This document shows positions 29,164-38,535 of a stretch of 64,000 nt of DNA, piece by piece. Where the stretch lies: positions 4,777,501 through 4,841,500 of the forward strand of contig AP018318.1 of NCBI GenBank assembly GCA_003990705.1, written 5' to 3'. The notes beneath the pieces are model-generated. The model did no database searches. It was not told the origin of the DNA and saw only the letters and a program-made list of their open reading frames with translations. The DNA comes from Nostoc sp. HK-01. GTDB taxonomy: Bacteria; Cyanobacteriota; Cyanobacteriia; Cyanobacteriales; Nostocaceae. Numbering within the stretch: position 1 is the first letter of the stretch; each line of letters starts with the position of its first letter. Both the position numbers and the translations under genes were made by a program.

Positions 29164-30462
29164 TTAAAATTTGACACGAAACTGTCCTGTTAAAGAGTTA
29201 CCGCCGTAGCCACTTCCCCCTGTGTCTTGATTCCGCACATTACTAAAGCTATAGTCAAGGTCAGCTTCTAGTTTGGGCGAAAGCTTGGCTGTACAGCGAG
29301 TTTGATAACCATAAGCATTATCAAATTCACCATTAAGACGTTGCTGTCCTAAAGTTGCAGATAGCCGACAACGTAAAAAATCGGCAATGTCTCCTTCCCA
29401 AGCTAATTCAGCGTTATATACCAAAAAATCTGGTGGAGAAAAATAGCCATGTGTAGTTTCTACATTGCGATCGTAACTCCAGGTGAATAAGTTAGCCGCT
29501 AAAGAAAACTGTCCTAACTTGCGTTCTAACCGACTGAACGATTGAATTTCCGAATTCCCATCGTTGTAGTTACCCAAGCGTAATGAAGAAAATAAACTAG
29601 TATCTCGATTAATCTGCCAATATAAATCAGGGCCAAAGCGCCAAGCCGTAATTTGATTGTCTAAAGTAAGGGCGTTAAATTTATAAGGGCTGTGGTCTAA
29701 GTTGGCTGATAAAATTAAACCCGACAGTAATTTTCCAGTGGAGGAAACTTTCGGCGGGACAATTGGGATTTCAACTTTAGTATTGAAATTGATCGCTGTG
29801 GGTAAACGGTCAAAAAAATCAACCCCAGCTGCTGTTTGTAAAGTTATGTCTCCAATTTTTCCTTGCCAACCAATTTGTAAAGGAATATTACTAACTGATG
29901 CCACACCCCGTTGTTCAAAAAAGTCAAAACCTGTTTTGAGAAATATTTTATTGCCATTAGGCGATCGCCACTGAAATGTAGGTTCGATAAACAAATTATG
30001 TTGACCGAAGTTATCAGTATCATTGCGAAAATTAGTTTGAATGCCTTCTAACACCACAGGCTTAGTTGGTTTCCCAGGCTTTAATACTGGAGGTGGACTA
30101 GGTGTTTCTGGTGGTTTGATGACTGGTGTTTTGGGTAATGGTGGTGGTACTCGCAACCCAGGATTAAAATTTTCGGGTGCAGCAATCAAAATCGGTGCTT
30201 GATTTAATTGTTCAAGAAGTTTAATTTCCTGACTTTCTTGATGGTGAAAAAGCACAGAATCAATTGATGTTGAGTTGCTGACTAGTGCTAGTAATGAACT
30301 TCTGTTTTGATGCACTTGAGCAGCTTGGGAATTTCCTCCAGATAAAGCCCAAAAGCTCAAAATGAAAACTAATTGCCATTGAATATATTGGTAATTCCCA
30401 ATCCAACCCGTGTAAAAACTATCCCGAAATCCAAAAATATCACATTTAAATATATTGCTCAT
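29164..30462 (-). CDS. Probable outer-membrane beta-barrel protein
   Basis: 432 residues. A late hydrophobic segment (about 28-48, ending in SQAAQ) looks like a signal peptide with a long n-region. A Pro/Lys-rich stretch (about 105-140) is followed by about 290 residues of alternating hydrophobic and polar strands with many aromatic girdle residues. It ends in QFRVKF, the terminal Phe being the classical signal for BAM-dependent outer-membrane insertion. No BcsC TPR repeats are visible. Next to a GT2 synthase and DUF3131 proteins it is a candidate export pore or surface anchor for the polysaccharide. Function inferred from shape and context only. Confidence 0.7.
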   Translation of the reverse strand: MSNIFKCDIFGFRDSFYTGWIGNYQYIQWQLVFILSFWALSGGNSQAAQVHQNRSSLLALVSNSTSIDSVLFHHQESQEIKLLEQLNQAPILIAAPENFNPGLRVPPPLPKTPVIKPPETPSPPPVLKPGKPTKPVVLEGIQTNFRNDTDNFGQHNLFIEPTFQWRSPNGNKIFLKTGFDFFEQRGVASVSNIPLQIGWQGKIGDITLQTAAGVDFFDRLPTAINFNTKVEIPIVPPKVSSTGKLLSGLILSANLDHSPYKFNALTLDNQITAWRFGPDLYWQINRDTSLFSSLRLGNYNDGNSEIQSFSRLERKLGQFSLAANLFTWSYDRNVETTHGYFSPPDFLVYNAELAWEGDIADFLRCRLSATLGQQRLNGEFDNAYGYQTRCTAKLSPKLEADLDYSFSNVRNQDTGGSGYGGNSLTGQFRVKF

Positions 30463-30911
30463 TTGTAATGACTAGAATTTAAGACAGAAAAAGTTACAAA
30501 TCAAATGCTTGAGCAACGCCTAAATTGCTAAGACGTGGCATTATGATGCCCAATAAATTACTGCATCACGACATTTCACTACACTTTTAATCTTGCCTCT
30601 CACCGCGTCAGCCCTGTTTGCAATACTTAATGTTCGTTTAACTAACAATTAGGTTTTCATGATATTGTGTTGTACAGCACATCTTTTCTGTATCTGGATG
30701 TGTAAACTGTATATGCTGACTCAGACTACTACATCAATTTGTGGTAAAAGCTCAAACGCCAAACAGCAGCATTACTAGTTTTGTCAAGCTCAAACAAGAG
30801 TAGACATACGAGCTTTGACCCATAAAAATTCACCAATTTATCGTAGCGTCAGATATTTGACTGACGTTGCACAAACAGCCTTTAGCTATACGCATAGAAA
30901 AGAAAAAGCAG
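30463..30911. other. Divergent intergenic region before the monooxygenase cluster
   Basis: 449 bases with no supported gene; it must hold promoters for both directions. The reading frame of the monooxygenase extends back to a TTG at 30867, but ATG at 30912 fits the family start. No operator is recognised. Confidence 0.4.
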
Positions 30912-32276
30912 ATGAGCAAAACACGTAAGTTTCGTTTAGGTGCATTTATTCAAGCGACTGGACATCATGTTTCCGCATGGCGGCACCCCGATTCACAAGC
31001 AGATGCTGGGTTTAATTTTGAGCATTACAAAGAAATTACCCAGACCGCCCAACGTGGCTTGTTCGATGCAGTTTTTCTGGCAGATAGCCCAGGAGTCTGG
31101 GGTGGCGCTCCAGAAACTCAAAAACGCAATGGTAAACTAGTGCATTTTGAACCAGTCACACTCTTTTCGGCCTTGTCTGCTGTCACCCAAAATATCGGCT
31201 TTATTGCCACCGCCTCAACTACCTACGAAGAACCCTACACCCTCGCACGTAAGTTTGCTTCTCTAGACTATTTGAGCAACGGCCGCGCGGGCTGGAATGT
31301 AGTTACTACAGGCAATGAAAACGCCGCAGCTAATTTTGGTCTTCAACATCACCCAGAACATAGCCAGCGTTATGAACGGGCTGAAGAGTTCGTTGAAGTG
31401 GTAAAAGGGCTATGGGATAGTTGGGAAGATGATGCTTTTATCCGTGATAAAGAATCTGGGATTTATTTTGATCCCGACAAACTGCATACACTCAACCATA
31501 AAGGCCAACATTTTTCCGTCAAAGGCCCTTTAAACGTTGGTCGTCCGCCTCAAGGTTATCCGGTGATTGTACAGGCCGGAGCATCAGAAGCCGGACGAGA
31601 CTTAGCCGCGCGTACGGCTGAAGTCATATTCACCGCTAATCAAACCCTCGCTGATGCCCAAGAATTTTACGCTGATGTCAAAGGTCGGTTAGCAAAATAC
31701 GGACGCTCTCCAGATGATCTCAAAATTATGCCTGGGGCTTTCCCCATCATTGGCCGGACTCAAGAAGAAGCTCAAGAGAAATACGAATTCTTGCAATCTT
31801 TAATTCATCCTGATGTGGCTTGGGGTATTTTAAAGACCTATTACAAAGGTGTCGATTTATCGAAATATTCCTTAGATGATTTAGCTCCCGAACTACCCAA
31901 CGAGACCAATAACAACAAGAGTCGTCTAAAACTAGTGAAAGATTTAGCGACTCGTGGTACTCTGACACTCCGTCAGTTATATCTTGCTCTGGCGACTGCG
32001 CGAGGTCATCGCACCATACTTGGAACTCCAGAAACCATTGCTGACCAACTAGAAGAATGGTTTAATAATGGCGCGGCTGATGGCTTTAATATTATGCCGC
32101 CCATCTTACCTACAGGGTTAGATGACTTCGTTAACTTAGTCGTTCCCGTCCTCCAAAAACGCGGACTTTTCCGTACTGAATACGAAGGTAGTACCTTGCG
32201 TGAAAATTTAGGTCTGCGTCGTCCAGTTAATCAATTTACTGTCAAACAACTGGATGAAAGATTAGTGTTGGCGTAA
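30912..32276 (+). CDS. LLM class flavin-dependent monooxygenase (NtaA/SnaA/DszA type)
   Basis: 454 residues starting MSKTRKFRLGAFIQATGHH. Features of the nitrilotriacetate/pristinamycin/DszA monooxygenase family are clear: HVSAWRHPDS, a TIM-barrel with FDAVFLADS, the strongly conserved SNGRAGWNVVTT, the flavin segment QAGASEAGRDLAARTAEVIF, and the C-terminal ADGFNIMPP. These enzymes use FMNH2 from a separate reductase to cleave C-N or C-S bonds of small organics. No flavin reductase gene is adjacent. It is the first gene of a five-gene plus-strand cluster. Substrate unknown. Confidence 0.9.
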   Translation: MSKTRKFRLGAFIQATGHHVSAWRHPDSQADAGFNFEHYKEITQTAQRGLFDAVFLADSPGVWGGAPETQKRNGKLVHFEPVTLFSALSAVTQNIGFIATASTTYEEPYTLARKFASLDYLSNGRAGWNVVTTGNENAAANFGLQHHPEHSQRYERAEEFVEVVKGLWDSWEDDAFIRDKESGIYFDPDKLHTLNHKGQHFSVKGPLNVGRPPQGYPVIVQAGASEAGRDLAARTAEVIFTANQTLADAQEFYADVKGRLAKYGRSPDDLKIMPGAFPIIGRTQEEAQEKYEFLQSLIHPDVAWGILKTYYKGVDLSKYSLDDLAPELPNETNNNKSRLKLVKDLATRGTLTLRQLYLALATARGHRTILGTPETIADQLEEWFNNGAADGFNIMPPILPTGLDDFVNLVVPVLQKRGLFRTEYEGSTLRENLGLRRPVNQFTVKQLDERLVLA

Positions 32277-32461
32277 ATAAGTTTTTCATGTCTGCACAAA
32301 AAACCTGTGCCTAAATGGCGTAAATCAATTTTTTATAGATGGTTAAGCCATATCTTTTAAAGCGTTTCTTCTGTAGATCACCACCCTACAGAAGTTGAAA
32401 ATCATTATCCTACGCTCCGTTGGATGCTCGGAAAAACCTGTGATTTTTTGAAGGAAAAAAT

Positions 32462-34000
32462 ATGACTGAATATAGCAGATTGAAGACTTCACCCTCTGCC
32501 GCAATCAGAGCTACCCTTGATTATCCGGTTATCGATACTGATGTTCACACTAATGATTTCACCCCAGCTTTTGAAGATTACATCGCTAAGTACGGCGGGT
32601 CAAAGCTTGTAGACGAATTACGCAAGGCAGAATCTTCTCGTCTCAACTCCAAAAGCAACGGTAAAGACTGGTATCAACAAACTCCAGAAGAACGCCAATA
32701 CAACCGCACAATTCGATCGCCTTGGTGGGCGAGAGTCACTCGCAATACTCTAGACTTAGCTACTTACACTCTGCCTGCACTACTCTATGAACGCCAAGCA
32801 GAGCAAGGTTCAGATTATTCGGTATTGTTTCCTAATAATGTGCTGGCACCTGCGGGAGCCAGCCCAGAAAACCGCCAAGCATTGCAACGCGCAGTCAATC
32901 ACTACCACGCTGATATCTATCGCAAATATAGCGATCGCCTGACTCCTGTAGCTGGTATCCCGATGGGTAATCCTCAAGAAGCTATTGAGGAGTTAGAGTT
33001 TGCTGTAAAAACACTAGGCTTAAAAGTAGCAAATATTCCTGGTGGTGTGAAACGTCCGATTAAGGCGATCGCGGATAAATATCCCGTAGATAAATTCCCC
33101 GAAGTCGCTAGGTATGCTTCATACATTGACTTTTACGGATTAGATAGCGAATACGACTACGATCCTTTCTGGGCTAAAGCTGTGGAATTGGGTGTGCCGA
33201 TTACCACCCATTATGGTAGCCAAGGTTGGACAGGGCGCTCCTCCATCAGTAACTACATGAACAACCACATCGGTCACTTTGCCGATGGTTCTCAAGCATT
33301 TGCCAAGGCGTTGTTCTTCGGTGGCGTTACCAGACGTTTTCCCCAGTTGCGTGTGGGGATGCTGGAAGGTGGTGCAGATTGGGGCGCTCATGTCTACATT
33401 CATTTGGTAGATCGTTTCTCCAAACGCAATCTCAAAGCACTACAAAACTATAACCCAGACCTCACCAATGCTGATGAGTTGTTCGAGTTGTTTGAGCGTT
33501 TCGGTGGTGAAATTACCGAAGGATATTCTCTCAGCAAAGAAGAATTAACCAAGAGTGTACTTGGTTCTTCCTTTAGCCGTCATAGCCGTGCGCCAATTGG
33601 TAGCGAACTTGAAGACTTTGCTGCTGCTGGAATTGAAACCATTGAAGACATCCGCGATCGCTGGGTGAATAGCTTCTTCTTTGGTTCGGAATCTGACGAT
33701 CGCACCATCGCCGCAGCATTCAACAACAAAGCCAATCCATTGGGTGTCAAGATTAACGCCATTTATTCTTCAGACGTTGGTCACTGGGATGTACCCGACC
33801 TCACCTCACCATTGGCAGAAAGCTGGGATTTGGTGAAAGAAGGCGTAATTTCTGAAGATGACTTCAAAGCCTATGTCTTTGGTAATCCCTACAAGTTCTA
33901 CACCGAAGCTAACGCCAATTTCTTCAAGGGTACAGCGATTGAATCTAAGGTAGGTAACATCGAATCCCCGCAAGTGGATAAGAGCTTGGTAGTAGTTTAA
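32462..34000 (+). CDS. Amidohydrolase-2 family metal-dependent hydrolase
   Basis: 512 residues of the PF04909 (ACMSD-like) superfamily. An N-terminal metal motif VIDTDVHTND (D27, H29), a central TTHYG and the C-terminal YSSDVGHWDVPD acid are present, and the GMLEGGADWGAHVYIHLVDRF barrel segment is split around the active site. AAGGA lies 8 bases before the ATG. Members hydrolyse or decarboxylate ring or amide substrates. Pairing with an LLM monooxygenase suggests successive oxidation and hydrolysis of one compound, which is inferred from context. It is 185 bases after the monooxygenase. Confidence 0.88.
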   Translation: MTEYSRLKTSPSAAIRATLDYPVIDTDVHTNDFTPAFEDYIAKYGGSKLVDELRKAESSRLNSKSNGKDWYQQTPEERQYNRTIRSPWWARVTRNTLDLATYTLPALLYERQAEQGSDYSVLFPNNVLAPAGASPENRQALQRAVNHYHADIYRKYSDRLTPVAGIPMGNPQEAIEELEFAVKTLGLKVANIPGGVKRPIKAIADKYPVDKFPEVARYASYIDFYGLDSEYDYDPFWAKAVELGVPITTHYGSQGWTGRSSISNYMNNHIGHFADGSQAFAKALFFGGVTRRFPQLRVGMLEGGADWGAHVYIHLVDRFSKRNLKALQNYNPDLTNADELFELFERFGGEITEGYSLSKEELTKSVLGSSFSRHSRAPIGSELEDFAAAGIETIEDIRDRWVNSFFFGSESDDRTIAAAFNNKANPLGVKINAIYSSDVGHWDVPDLTSPLAESWDLVKEGVISEDDFKAYVFGNPYKFYTEANANFFKGTAIESKVGNIESPQVDKSLVVV

Positions 34001-34019
34001 ATCTGATAGAAAGGCTGCG

Positions 34020-34052
34020 AGATACCCGACTTCTTAGAGAAGTCGGGTATCT
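34020..34052. terminator. Perfect 15-base hairpin between hydrolase genes
   Basis: AGATACCCGACTTCT (34020-34034), a 3-base loop, and AGAAGTCGGGTATCT (34038-34052). It has no T-tract, so it is probably a foldback repeat or mRNA-stabilising/attenuating hairpin inside the cluster, not a full terminator. Confidence 0.55.
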
Positions 34053-34096
34053 GACCACCGCTAATTTCTCAAACATACACTTCAGGAGTCACAACT

Positions 34097-34747
34097 ATGG
34101 CTATCGAACACCGTTCTGGTTTATTACCTTATCTGTTCTCGGCTGTTGCGGAAGATGCTAACAAACCTGCGCCTTTAGTACTGTTTTTGCATGGCGCACG
34201 CGATCGCGGCAATGATTTAAATGTGCTGCTGAAATGGGGTTTACCTCGGTTCGTAAATGAATCAAACTCTTTACCATACTTCTTTTTAGCGCCTCAACTT
34301 CCTGAAGGGCAGACTTGGGTAGAGCGAGAATCAGATGTCATTGCTTTGTTGGATAATTTTATCGCCTCCCGGCCTATTGATCCTTCCCGTGTGATTATCT
34401 CTGGATTCAGCTTGGGAACTGCTGGGGCATGGCATATTGCTGCTTCCCATCCTGGTCGCTTTGCTGGTTTAGTAGCGGTGTCTGGTCGCGTTCCTCAAAC
34501 CTTAGAAACATCTCAACTAGATGTACTCAAGGAAATCCCCATCCAAATATTCCAAGGCGCTAAGGACGAAAAACTATCAATTGAGAGTACACAGCAGATT
34601 GTTGATACCTTACGGGGAGTGGGTGGAACAGTAGATTTTACAGTACTACCTGAAGGTGATCACTTTATTGCCGATGAAGTGTACACAGACTTGAAATTGC
34701 AACAGTGGCTAGTTTCCCAGAGCCGACGTGCTTCTGTAGCTGTTTGA
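34097..34747 (+). CDS. Alpha/beta hydrolase (esterase/phospholipase-like)
   Basis: 216 residues with a complete catalytic triad: S105 in ISGFSLGTAG, D157 in GAKDEKL and H189 in PEGDHF; the oxyanion region is FLHGARDRG. No signal peptide. AGGAG 9 bases before the ATG fixes the start. Resembles the small carboxylesterase/predicted peptidase group. In context it may hydrolyse an ester formed in the same pathway as the monooxygenase and amidohydrolase; that is inference. Confidence 0.88.
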   Translation: MAIEHRSGLLPYLFSAVAEDANKPAPLVLFLHGARDRGNDLNVLLKWGLPRFVNESNSLPYFFLAPQLPEGQTWVERESDVIALLDNFIASRPIDPSRVIISGFSLGTAGAWHIAASHPGRFAGLVAVSGRVPQTLETSQLDVLKEIPIQIFQGAKDEKLSIESTQQIVDTLRGVGGTVDFTVLPEGDHFIADEVYTDLKLQQWLVSQSRRASVAV

Positions 34748-34750
34748 AGT

Positions 34751-34904
34751 ACCTAGCCCCGACGAATGGAATTCGCGGCTATAAAAACGAAGTCCGCCTA
34801 TCGCGCTGGCGCTGCGCTTGGCGCACCACGCGGACTAACATAAAATCAAGGGTCTTGAACCCGAAGGGGTTTTGTCCGTGTAGCCGCGACTTCAGTCGCT
34901 AGGT
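34751..34904. repeat. 154-base foldback (MITE-like) repeat
   Basis: Terminal inverted repeats ACCTAGC and GCTAGGT, followed inward by matching GACGAAT...TTCGCGGCTA and TAGCCGCGAC...GTCG, and an inner AAGTCCGC / GCGGACT pair. A shorter relative of its right half is at 39156-39217. No transposase. It lies between two genes of the same cluster. Confidence 0.72.
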
Positions 34905-34944
34905 GCAAGATGTGAATATACTCATCCCCAACTAAACCAAAACT

Positions 34945-35943
34945 ATGACATTACCAACAACGAAACTTGGTCAAACTGGATTGACTGTTTCGCGCCTTGT
35001 TCTAGGTACAATGACCTTTGGGTTACAGACAGATGAAGAAACTTCGATAAAGATCCTCAATACAGCCGCCGAAGCGGGAATTAACTTTTTAGATACAGCG
35101 GATGTTTATCCCTTGGGCGGTGGTTTAGCAACAGCTGGACGTACCGAAGAAATTATTGGACGCTGGCTGAAAGGTAAGCGCGAACATTTTATCTTAGCTA
35201 CCAAGGCTGTTGGCAAGGTTGGCCCTGCGCCTTGGGATCAAGGGGCTTCACGCAAACATATTTTAGATGCGATCGATGCTTCCTTAAAAAGATTGGGAAC
35301 TGATTATGTTGACTTGTATCAACTGCATTCTGATGATGCGTCAACTCCCCTTGATGAAACACTTGAAGCACTAGATACAGTAGTTCGGGCTGGGAAGGTG
35401 CGGTACATCGGGGTTTCTAACTACTTAGCTTACCGTCTTGCCCGTGCTTTAGGTCGGGCTGATGTGCGAAATTTAACTCGCTTCGTTTCAATTCAACCCC
35501 GCTACAATCTGTTATTCCGTGAAATTGAGCGAGAATTATTACCTTTGGCGAAGGAAGAAGGGCTAGGTGTAATTCCTTATAATCCTTTGGCTGGTGGTTT
35601 ACTGACGGGGAAACACAATTTTGCTCAAGGGCCTACAGATGGCACTCGTTTTACCTTGGGTACTGCGGCTGAACGTTATCAAGAGCGTTACTGGCGCGAT
35701 CGCGAGTTCAATACTGTAGAGGAATTACGCACAGTAGCGGATCATGCTGGTTTATCTTTGACAACCTTAGCCTTAGCTTGGGTTTTGGCTAATCCAATTA
35801 TCACAGCCCCCATCATTGGCGCGAGTCGTCCAGAACAACTCGGTGACACTCTCAAAGCTTTGGAAGTAACACTCGACGATCATTTGAAACAAAAACTCGA
35901 CGATATTACCGCCGAATACAGGAGGGGAGATTCGCTGCGTTAG
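34945..35943 (+). CDS. Aldo/keto reductase
   Basis: 332-residue NADPH-dependent carbonyl reductase with a TIM barrel. Catalytic residues are visible: the Asp and Tyr in FLDTADVYPL, Lys in LATKAVG, and His in YQLHSDD. The NADPH segment APIIGASRPEQLGDTLKAL is at the C-terminus. The family usually reduces aldehydes or ketones to alcohols. It follows the foldback repeat at 34751-34904 and is 12 bases upstream of the ABC gene, so these two are co-transcribed. Confidence 0.92.
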   Translation: MTLPTTKLGQTGLTVSRLVLGTMTFGLQTDEETSIKILNTAAEAGINFLDTADVYPLGGGLATAGRTEEIIGRWLKGKREHFILATKAVGKVGPAPWDQGASRKHILDAIDASLKRLGTDYVDLYQLHSDDASTPLDETLEALDTVVRAGKVRYIGVSNYLAYRLARALGRADVRNLTRFVSIQPRYNLLFREIERELLPLAKEEGLGVIPYNPLAGGLLTGKHNFAQGPTDGTRFTLGTAAERYQERYWRDREFNTVEELRTVADHAGLSLTTLALAWVLANPIITAPIIGASRPEQLGDTLKALEVTLDDHLKQKLDDITAEYRRGDSLR

Positions 35944-35955
35944 TACGAGAGGGGA

Positions 35956-37860
35956 ATGTCCATTTTTATTCCGCCCATCAATTCAAACGATGCTACGATA
36001 TCGACTTTCATGACGAAAAAGATCAGAAAATCCACATCTTTTCAACGCGCGGCGAATGCACCAAATTTACCAAATACTACCTTCGGATTTATTTGCTATT
36101 TTGTGAACCAGTTTCGCTGGTGGTATTTATTAATGGTAATTCTGGAGATAATGCACGCCACTTGTGGCATTATGTTGCCTTATGCTATTGGCGAAATCAT
36201 CCGCAGTGTGACGCGATCGCCTAACAACACTCAGCAAATTTTTGATGTTATTCGTCAACCTCTGATGCTTTTCACTGCTTTGAGTGTGGGAGAAGTAATA
36301 TTCGGGCGATCGGCTGGACTTTTGCAAACTATTCTGCATCCTATCCACCGACAGCACATTGTCAGATCTCTATATGCCTACTTGCAACATCATTCTCATC
36401 GCTACCTGAGCAGCAGTTTTTCTGGAGCTTTAGCACATCGCATCGGTGAAACTTCTTTGGGTGTTACCCAAACGATGCAAATGATGATTACAGAATTTTT
36501 GTCTGTGATTGTCGGATATGTTGTTGCGACAATCTTACTGTATCGCGCCCATCCTCCCTTGGCGGCATTTGTGGGGATATGGGCAGTGCTGTTTATTAGT
36601 ATTTCGTTCTGGTTGGCTACGCGCTGTCGAATTTACTCTCGGAGAGCCGCAGCCGCTAGAAGTGAGACTACTGGTATTATTGTAGATGCAGTGACAAATC
36701 TCAGCAGTACTCGGCTATTTGCGCGTCTGGGTTTTGAACGACGCTATTTAAATGAGCAATTAAAGGGCGAACTTAAACAGGTAAGAAAGTCTAACTGGTA
36801 CTCTGAGCGAATTCGCTGGTTTCAGTTTATTTCAGCAGCGATTTTAAAAATTGGCACGTTATATTATTCCCTCACACTCTGGAGTCAAGGAGTGATTGCA
36901 ACTGCGGACTTTGTTGTAGCAACTAGTTTGTCATTGTTAATCATCAGTGAAGCGCGTAATTTAAGCCGCCGCTTTCTAGAATTTTTTGAACATATTGGTA
37001 ATATCGCCAATGGTGTGATGACAATTGTCCAACCCCATGAGTTGATTGATCGAGAGCAAGCGATCGCCCACTCCATCACCCAAGGTAAAATCGAGTTTCG
37101 CCAAGTCAATTTCAACTACACCGAAGGTAAAAAAGTATTTGAGAATCTCTCGCTCACTATTCAACCTGGTGAGCGTGTCGGCTTAGTTGGTTTTTCTGGT
37201 TCGGGAAAATCCACCTTTGTGAATTTGATTTTGCGTTTATTTGACCCCCAATCTGGACAAATTCTCATTGATGGGGTCGATATTCAAGATATGACTCAAG
37301 ATGCTTTACACGCTCAGATCAGCTTAATTCCTCAAGATCCATCTCTGTTCCACCGCACATTGATGGAAAATATTCGTTATGGGCGATTGGAAGCAAGCGA
37401 TGAAGAAGTGATTGAAGCTGCACGCAAAGCTTATGCTCACGATTTCATCAGCCAAATCAAGGAAGGTTACTATTCTTTGGTGGGTGAACGCGGTGTGAAA
37501 CTGTCCGGAGGACAAAGACAACGAATTGCGATCGCACGAGTTATTCTCAAAGACGCACCCATCCTCATCTTAGATGAAGCTACTTCTAGCCTCGATTCCA
37601 TCACCGAAAAAGCCATTCAAGATACTCTAGACTTAGCAATGAACGGCAAAACAGTCATCGTCGTTGCTCATCGACTGTCGACAATTGCTCATTTAGACCG
37701 CATTTTAGTATTTGACCACGGTCGAATTGTTGAAGATGGTACTCACACCAAACTGTTAGCGCGGGGCGGTGCTTACTACAGGCTATGGAAAATGCAGGCT
37801 GGTGGATTTCTCCCTGTAGAAGCCAATAATAAGAATGTTTCTGATTTACAAATTAAATAG
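35956..37860 (+). CDS. ABC transporter, fused permease-ATPase (exporter type)
   Basis: 634 residues. A six-helix membrane domain (about 60-345) precedes an ATPase domain with Walker A GFSGSGKST, signature LSGGQRQR, Walker B ILILDEATS and H-loop VVAHRLST. The architecture is that of a type IV half-exporter (MsbA/lipid A/peptide type), which would work as a homodimer. ATG at 35956 has GAGAGGGG right before it; an internal ATG at 36010 is possible. It is translationally close to the aldo/keto reductase, so export of the pathway product or of a toxic intermediate is a reasonable idea. Confidence 0.9.
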   Translation: MSIFIPPINSNDATISTFMTKKIRKSTSFQRAANAPNLPNTTFGFICYFVNQFRWWYLLMVILEIMHATCGIMLPYAIGEIIRSVTRSPNNTQQIFDVIRQPLMLFTALSVGEVIFGRSAGLLQTILHPIHRQHIVRSLYAYLQHHSHRYLSSSFSGALAHRIGETSLGVTQTMQMMITEFLSVIVGYVVATILLYRAHPPLAAFVGIWAVLFISISFWLATRCRIYSRRAAAARSETTGIIVDAVTNLSSTRLFARLGFERRYLNEQLKGELKQVRKSNWYSERIRWFQFISAAILKIGTLYYSLTLWSQGVIATADFVVATSLSLLIISEARNLSRRFLEFFEHIGNIANGVMTIVQPHELIDREQAIAHSITQGKIEFRQVNFNYTEGKKVFENLSLTIQPGERVGLVGFSGSGKSTFVNLILRLFDPQSGQILIDGVDIQDMTQDALHAQISLIPQDPSLFHRTLMENIRYGRLEASDEEVIEAARKAYAHDFISQIKEGYYSLVGERGVKLSGGQRQRIAIARVILKDAPILILDEATSSLDSITEKAIQDTLDLAMNGKTVIVVAHRLSTIAHLDRILVFDHGRIVEDGTHTKLLARGGAYYRLWKMQAGGFLPVEANNKNVSDLQIK

Positions 37861-37972
37861 TTGTGATGGAATCAGAATTCAGCATTGGGAACGCAGGGTT
37901 GCAAGTCACACAAAATACCCTGCGGTAAACTGACTCGGACTCCTGATGATAAATACGCCTATACTAAAAAAC

Positions 37973-38000
37973 CTGCTAATCTTAGGTTTAAGATTAGCAG
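37973..38000 (-). terminator. Intrinsic terminator of tRNA-Pro
   Basis: Perfect 12-base stem CTGCTAATCTTA / TAAGATTAGCAG with a 4-base loop. On the minus strand it is followed by TTTTTTAG, and it starts 18 bases after the tRNA 3' end. It may also stop the ABC transcript. Confidence 0.85.
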
Positions 38001-38017
38001 ACTAGGGATTTTATCAA

Positions 38018-38091
38018 TCGGAGCGGCGGGATTCGAACCCACGACCTCCACTACCCCAAAGTGGCGCGCTACCAAGCTGCGCTACGCCCCG
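38018..38091 (-). tRNA. trnP: tRNA-Pro (anticodon GGG)
   Basis: A 74-base cloverleaf. The acceptor stem CGGGGCG pairs with CGCTCCG, the D arm is GCGCAGCTTGGTAGCGC, the anticodon stem is CCACT/AGTGG with loop TTGGGGT (anticodon GGG, G37), and the T arm contains GTTCGAAT. The discriminator base is A. CCA is not encoded. It decodes CCC and CCU proline codons. Confidence 0.95.
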
Positions 38092-38141
38092 GTCAGAATT
38101 ATTATTCTATCGCAAAGCTCGATGAGAATCAAGGGGTAAGT

Positions 38142-38507
38142 TTAAAAAACTTTCAACATCCCAGCAGCTTGCAACAAACCAGGTATAGCAGAGGCATTCC
38201 ATTTACCTTCTGCACAGCGCCCTGTGTTGAGGATGAAGCGCAGACTATATTCATGGGGATAGCCTTCCGCTTCCATCCATAATAAATCGCTTTCAGCCTC
38301 ACAGGCAATCTTTTCTTCATCCATTAATTCGGCTGTGAGTTGTTTCATGGTGTCTGCTAATTGTGATAACAGACGGCAAAATTCATTCAACTCAGCTTCG
38401 GTTAACTCAATAGCCCAATCATCCGTACCCACTAACCCTTTATATTCTGGTGCATTCTGGTTCCAACCAATCCGCCAACCTACACCGCTTTTAATTAGAC
38501 GTTCCAT
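38142..38507 (-). CDS. DUF1818 family protein
   Basis: A 121-residue soluble protein from ATG 38507 (the frame opens two codons earlier with TTG). It starts MERLIKSGVGWRIGWN and has an acidic helical middle and the motif LRFILNTGRCAEGKWN near the C-terminus, all typical of the cyanobacterial/plastid DUF1818 family. Function unknown. It lies between the tRNA and a secreted hypothetical, all on the minus strand, but separate transcription of the tRNA is likely. Confidence 0.82.
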   Translation of the reverse strand: MERLIKSGVGWRIGWNQNAPEYKGLVGTDDWAIELTEAELNEFCRLLSQLADTMKQLTAELMDEEKIACEAESDLLWMEAEGYPHEYSLRFILNTGRCAEGKWNASAIPGLLQAAGMLKVF

Positions 38508-38535
38508 CTGCAAATTTTAGATTGTAAATTCAAAA

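Noticed and set aside
37885-38139. 84-codon plus-strand ORF
   Set aside because: Runs antisense over tRNA-Pro and a terminator; non-coding shadow.
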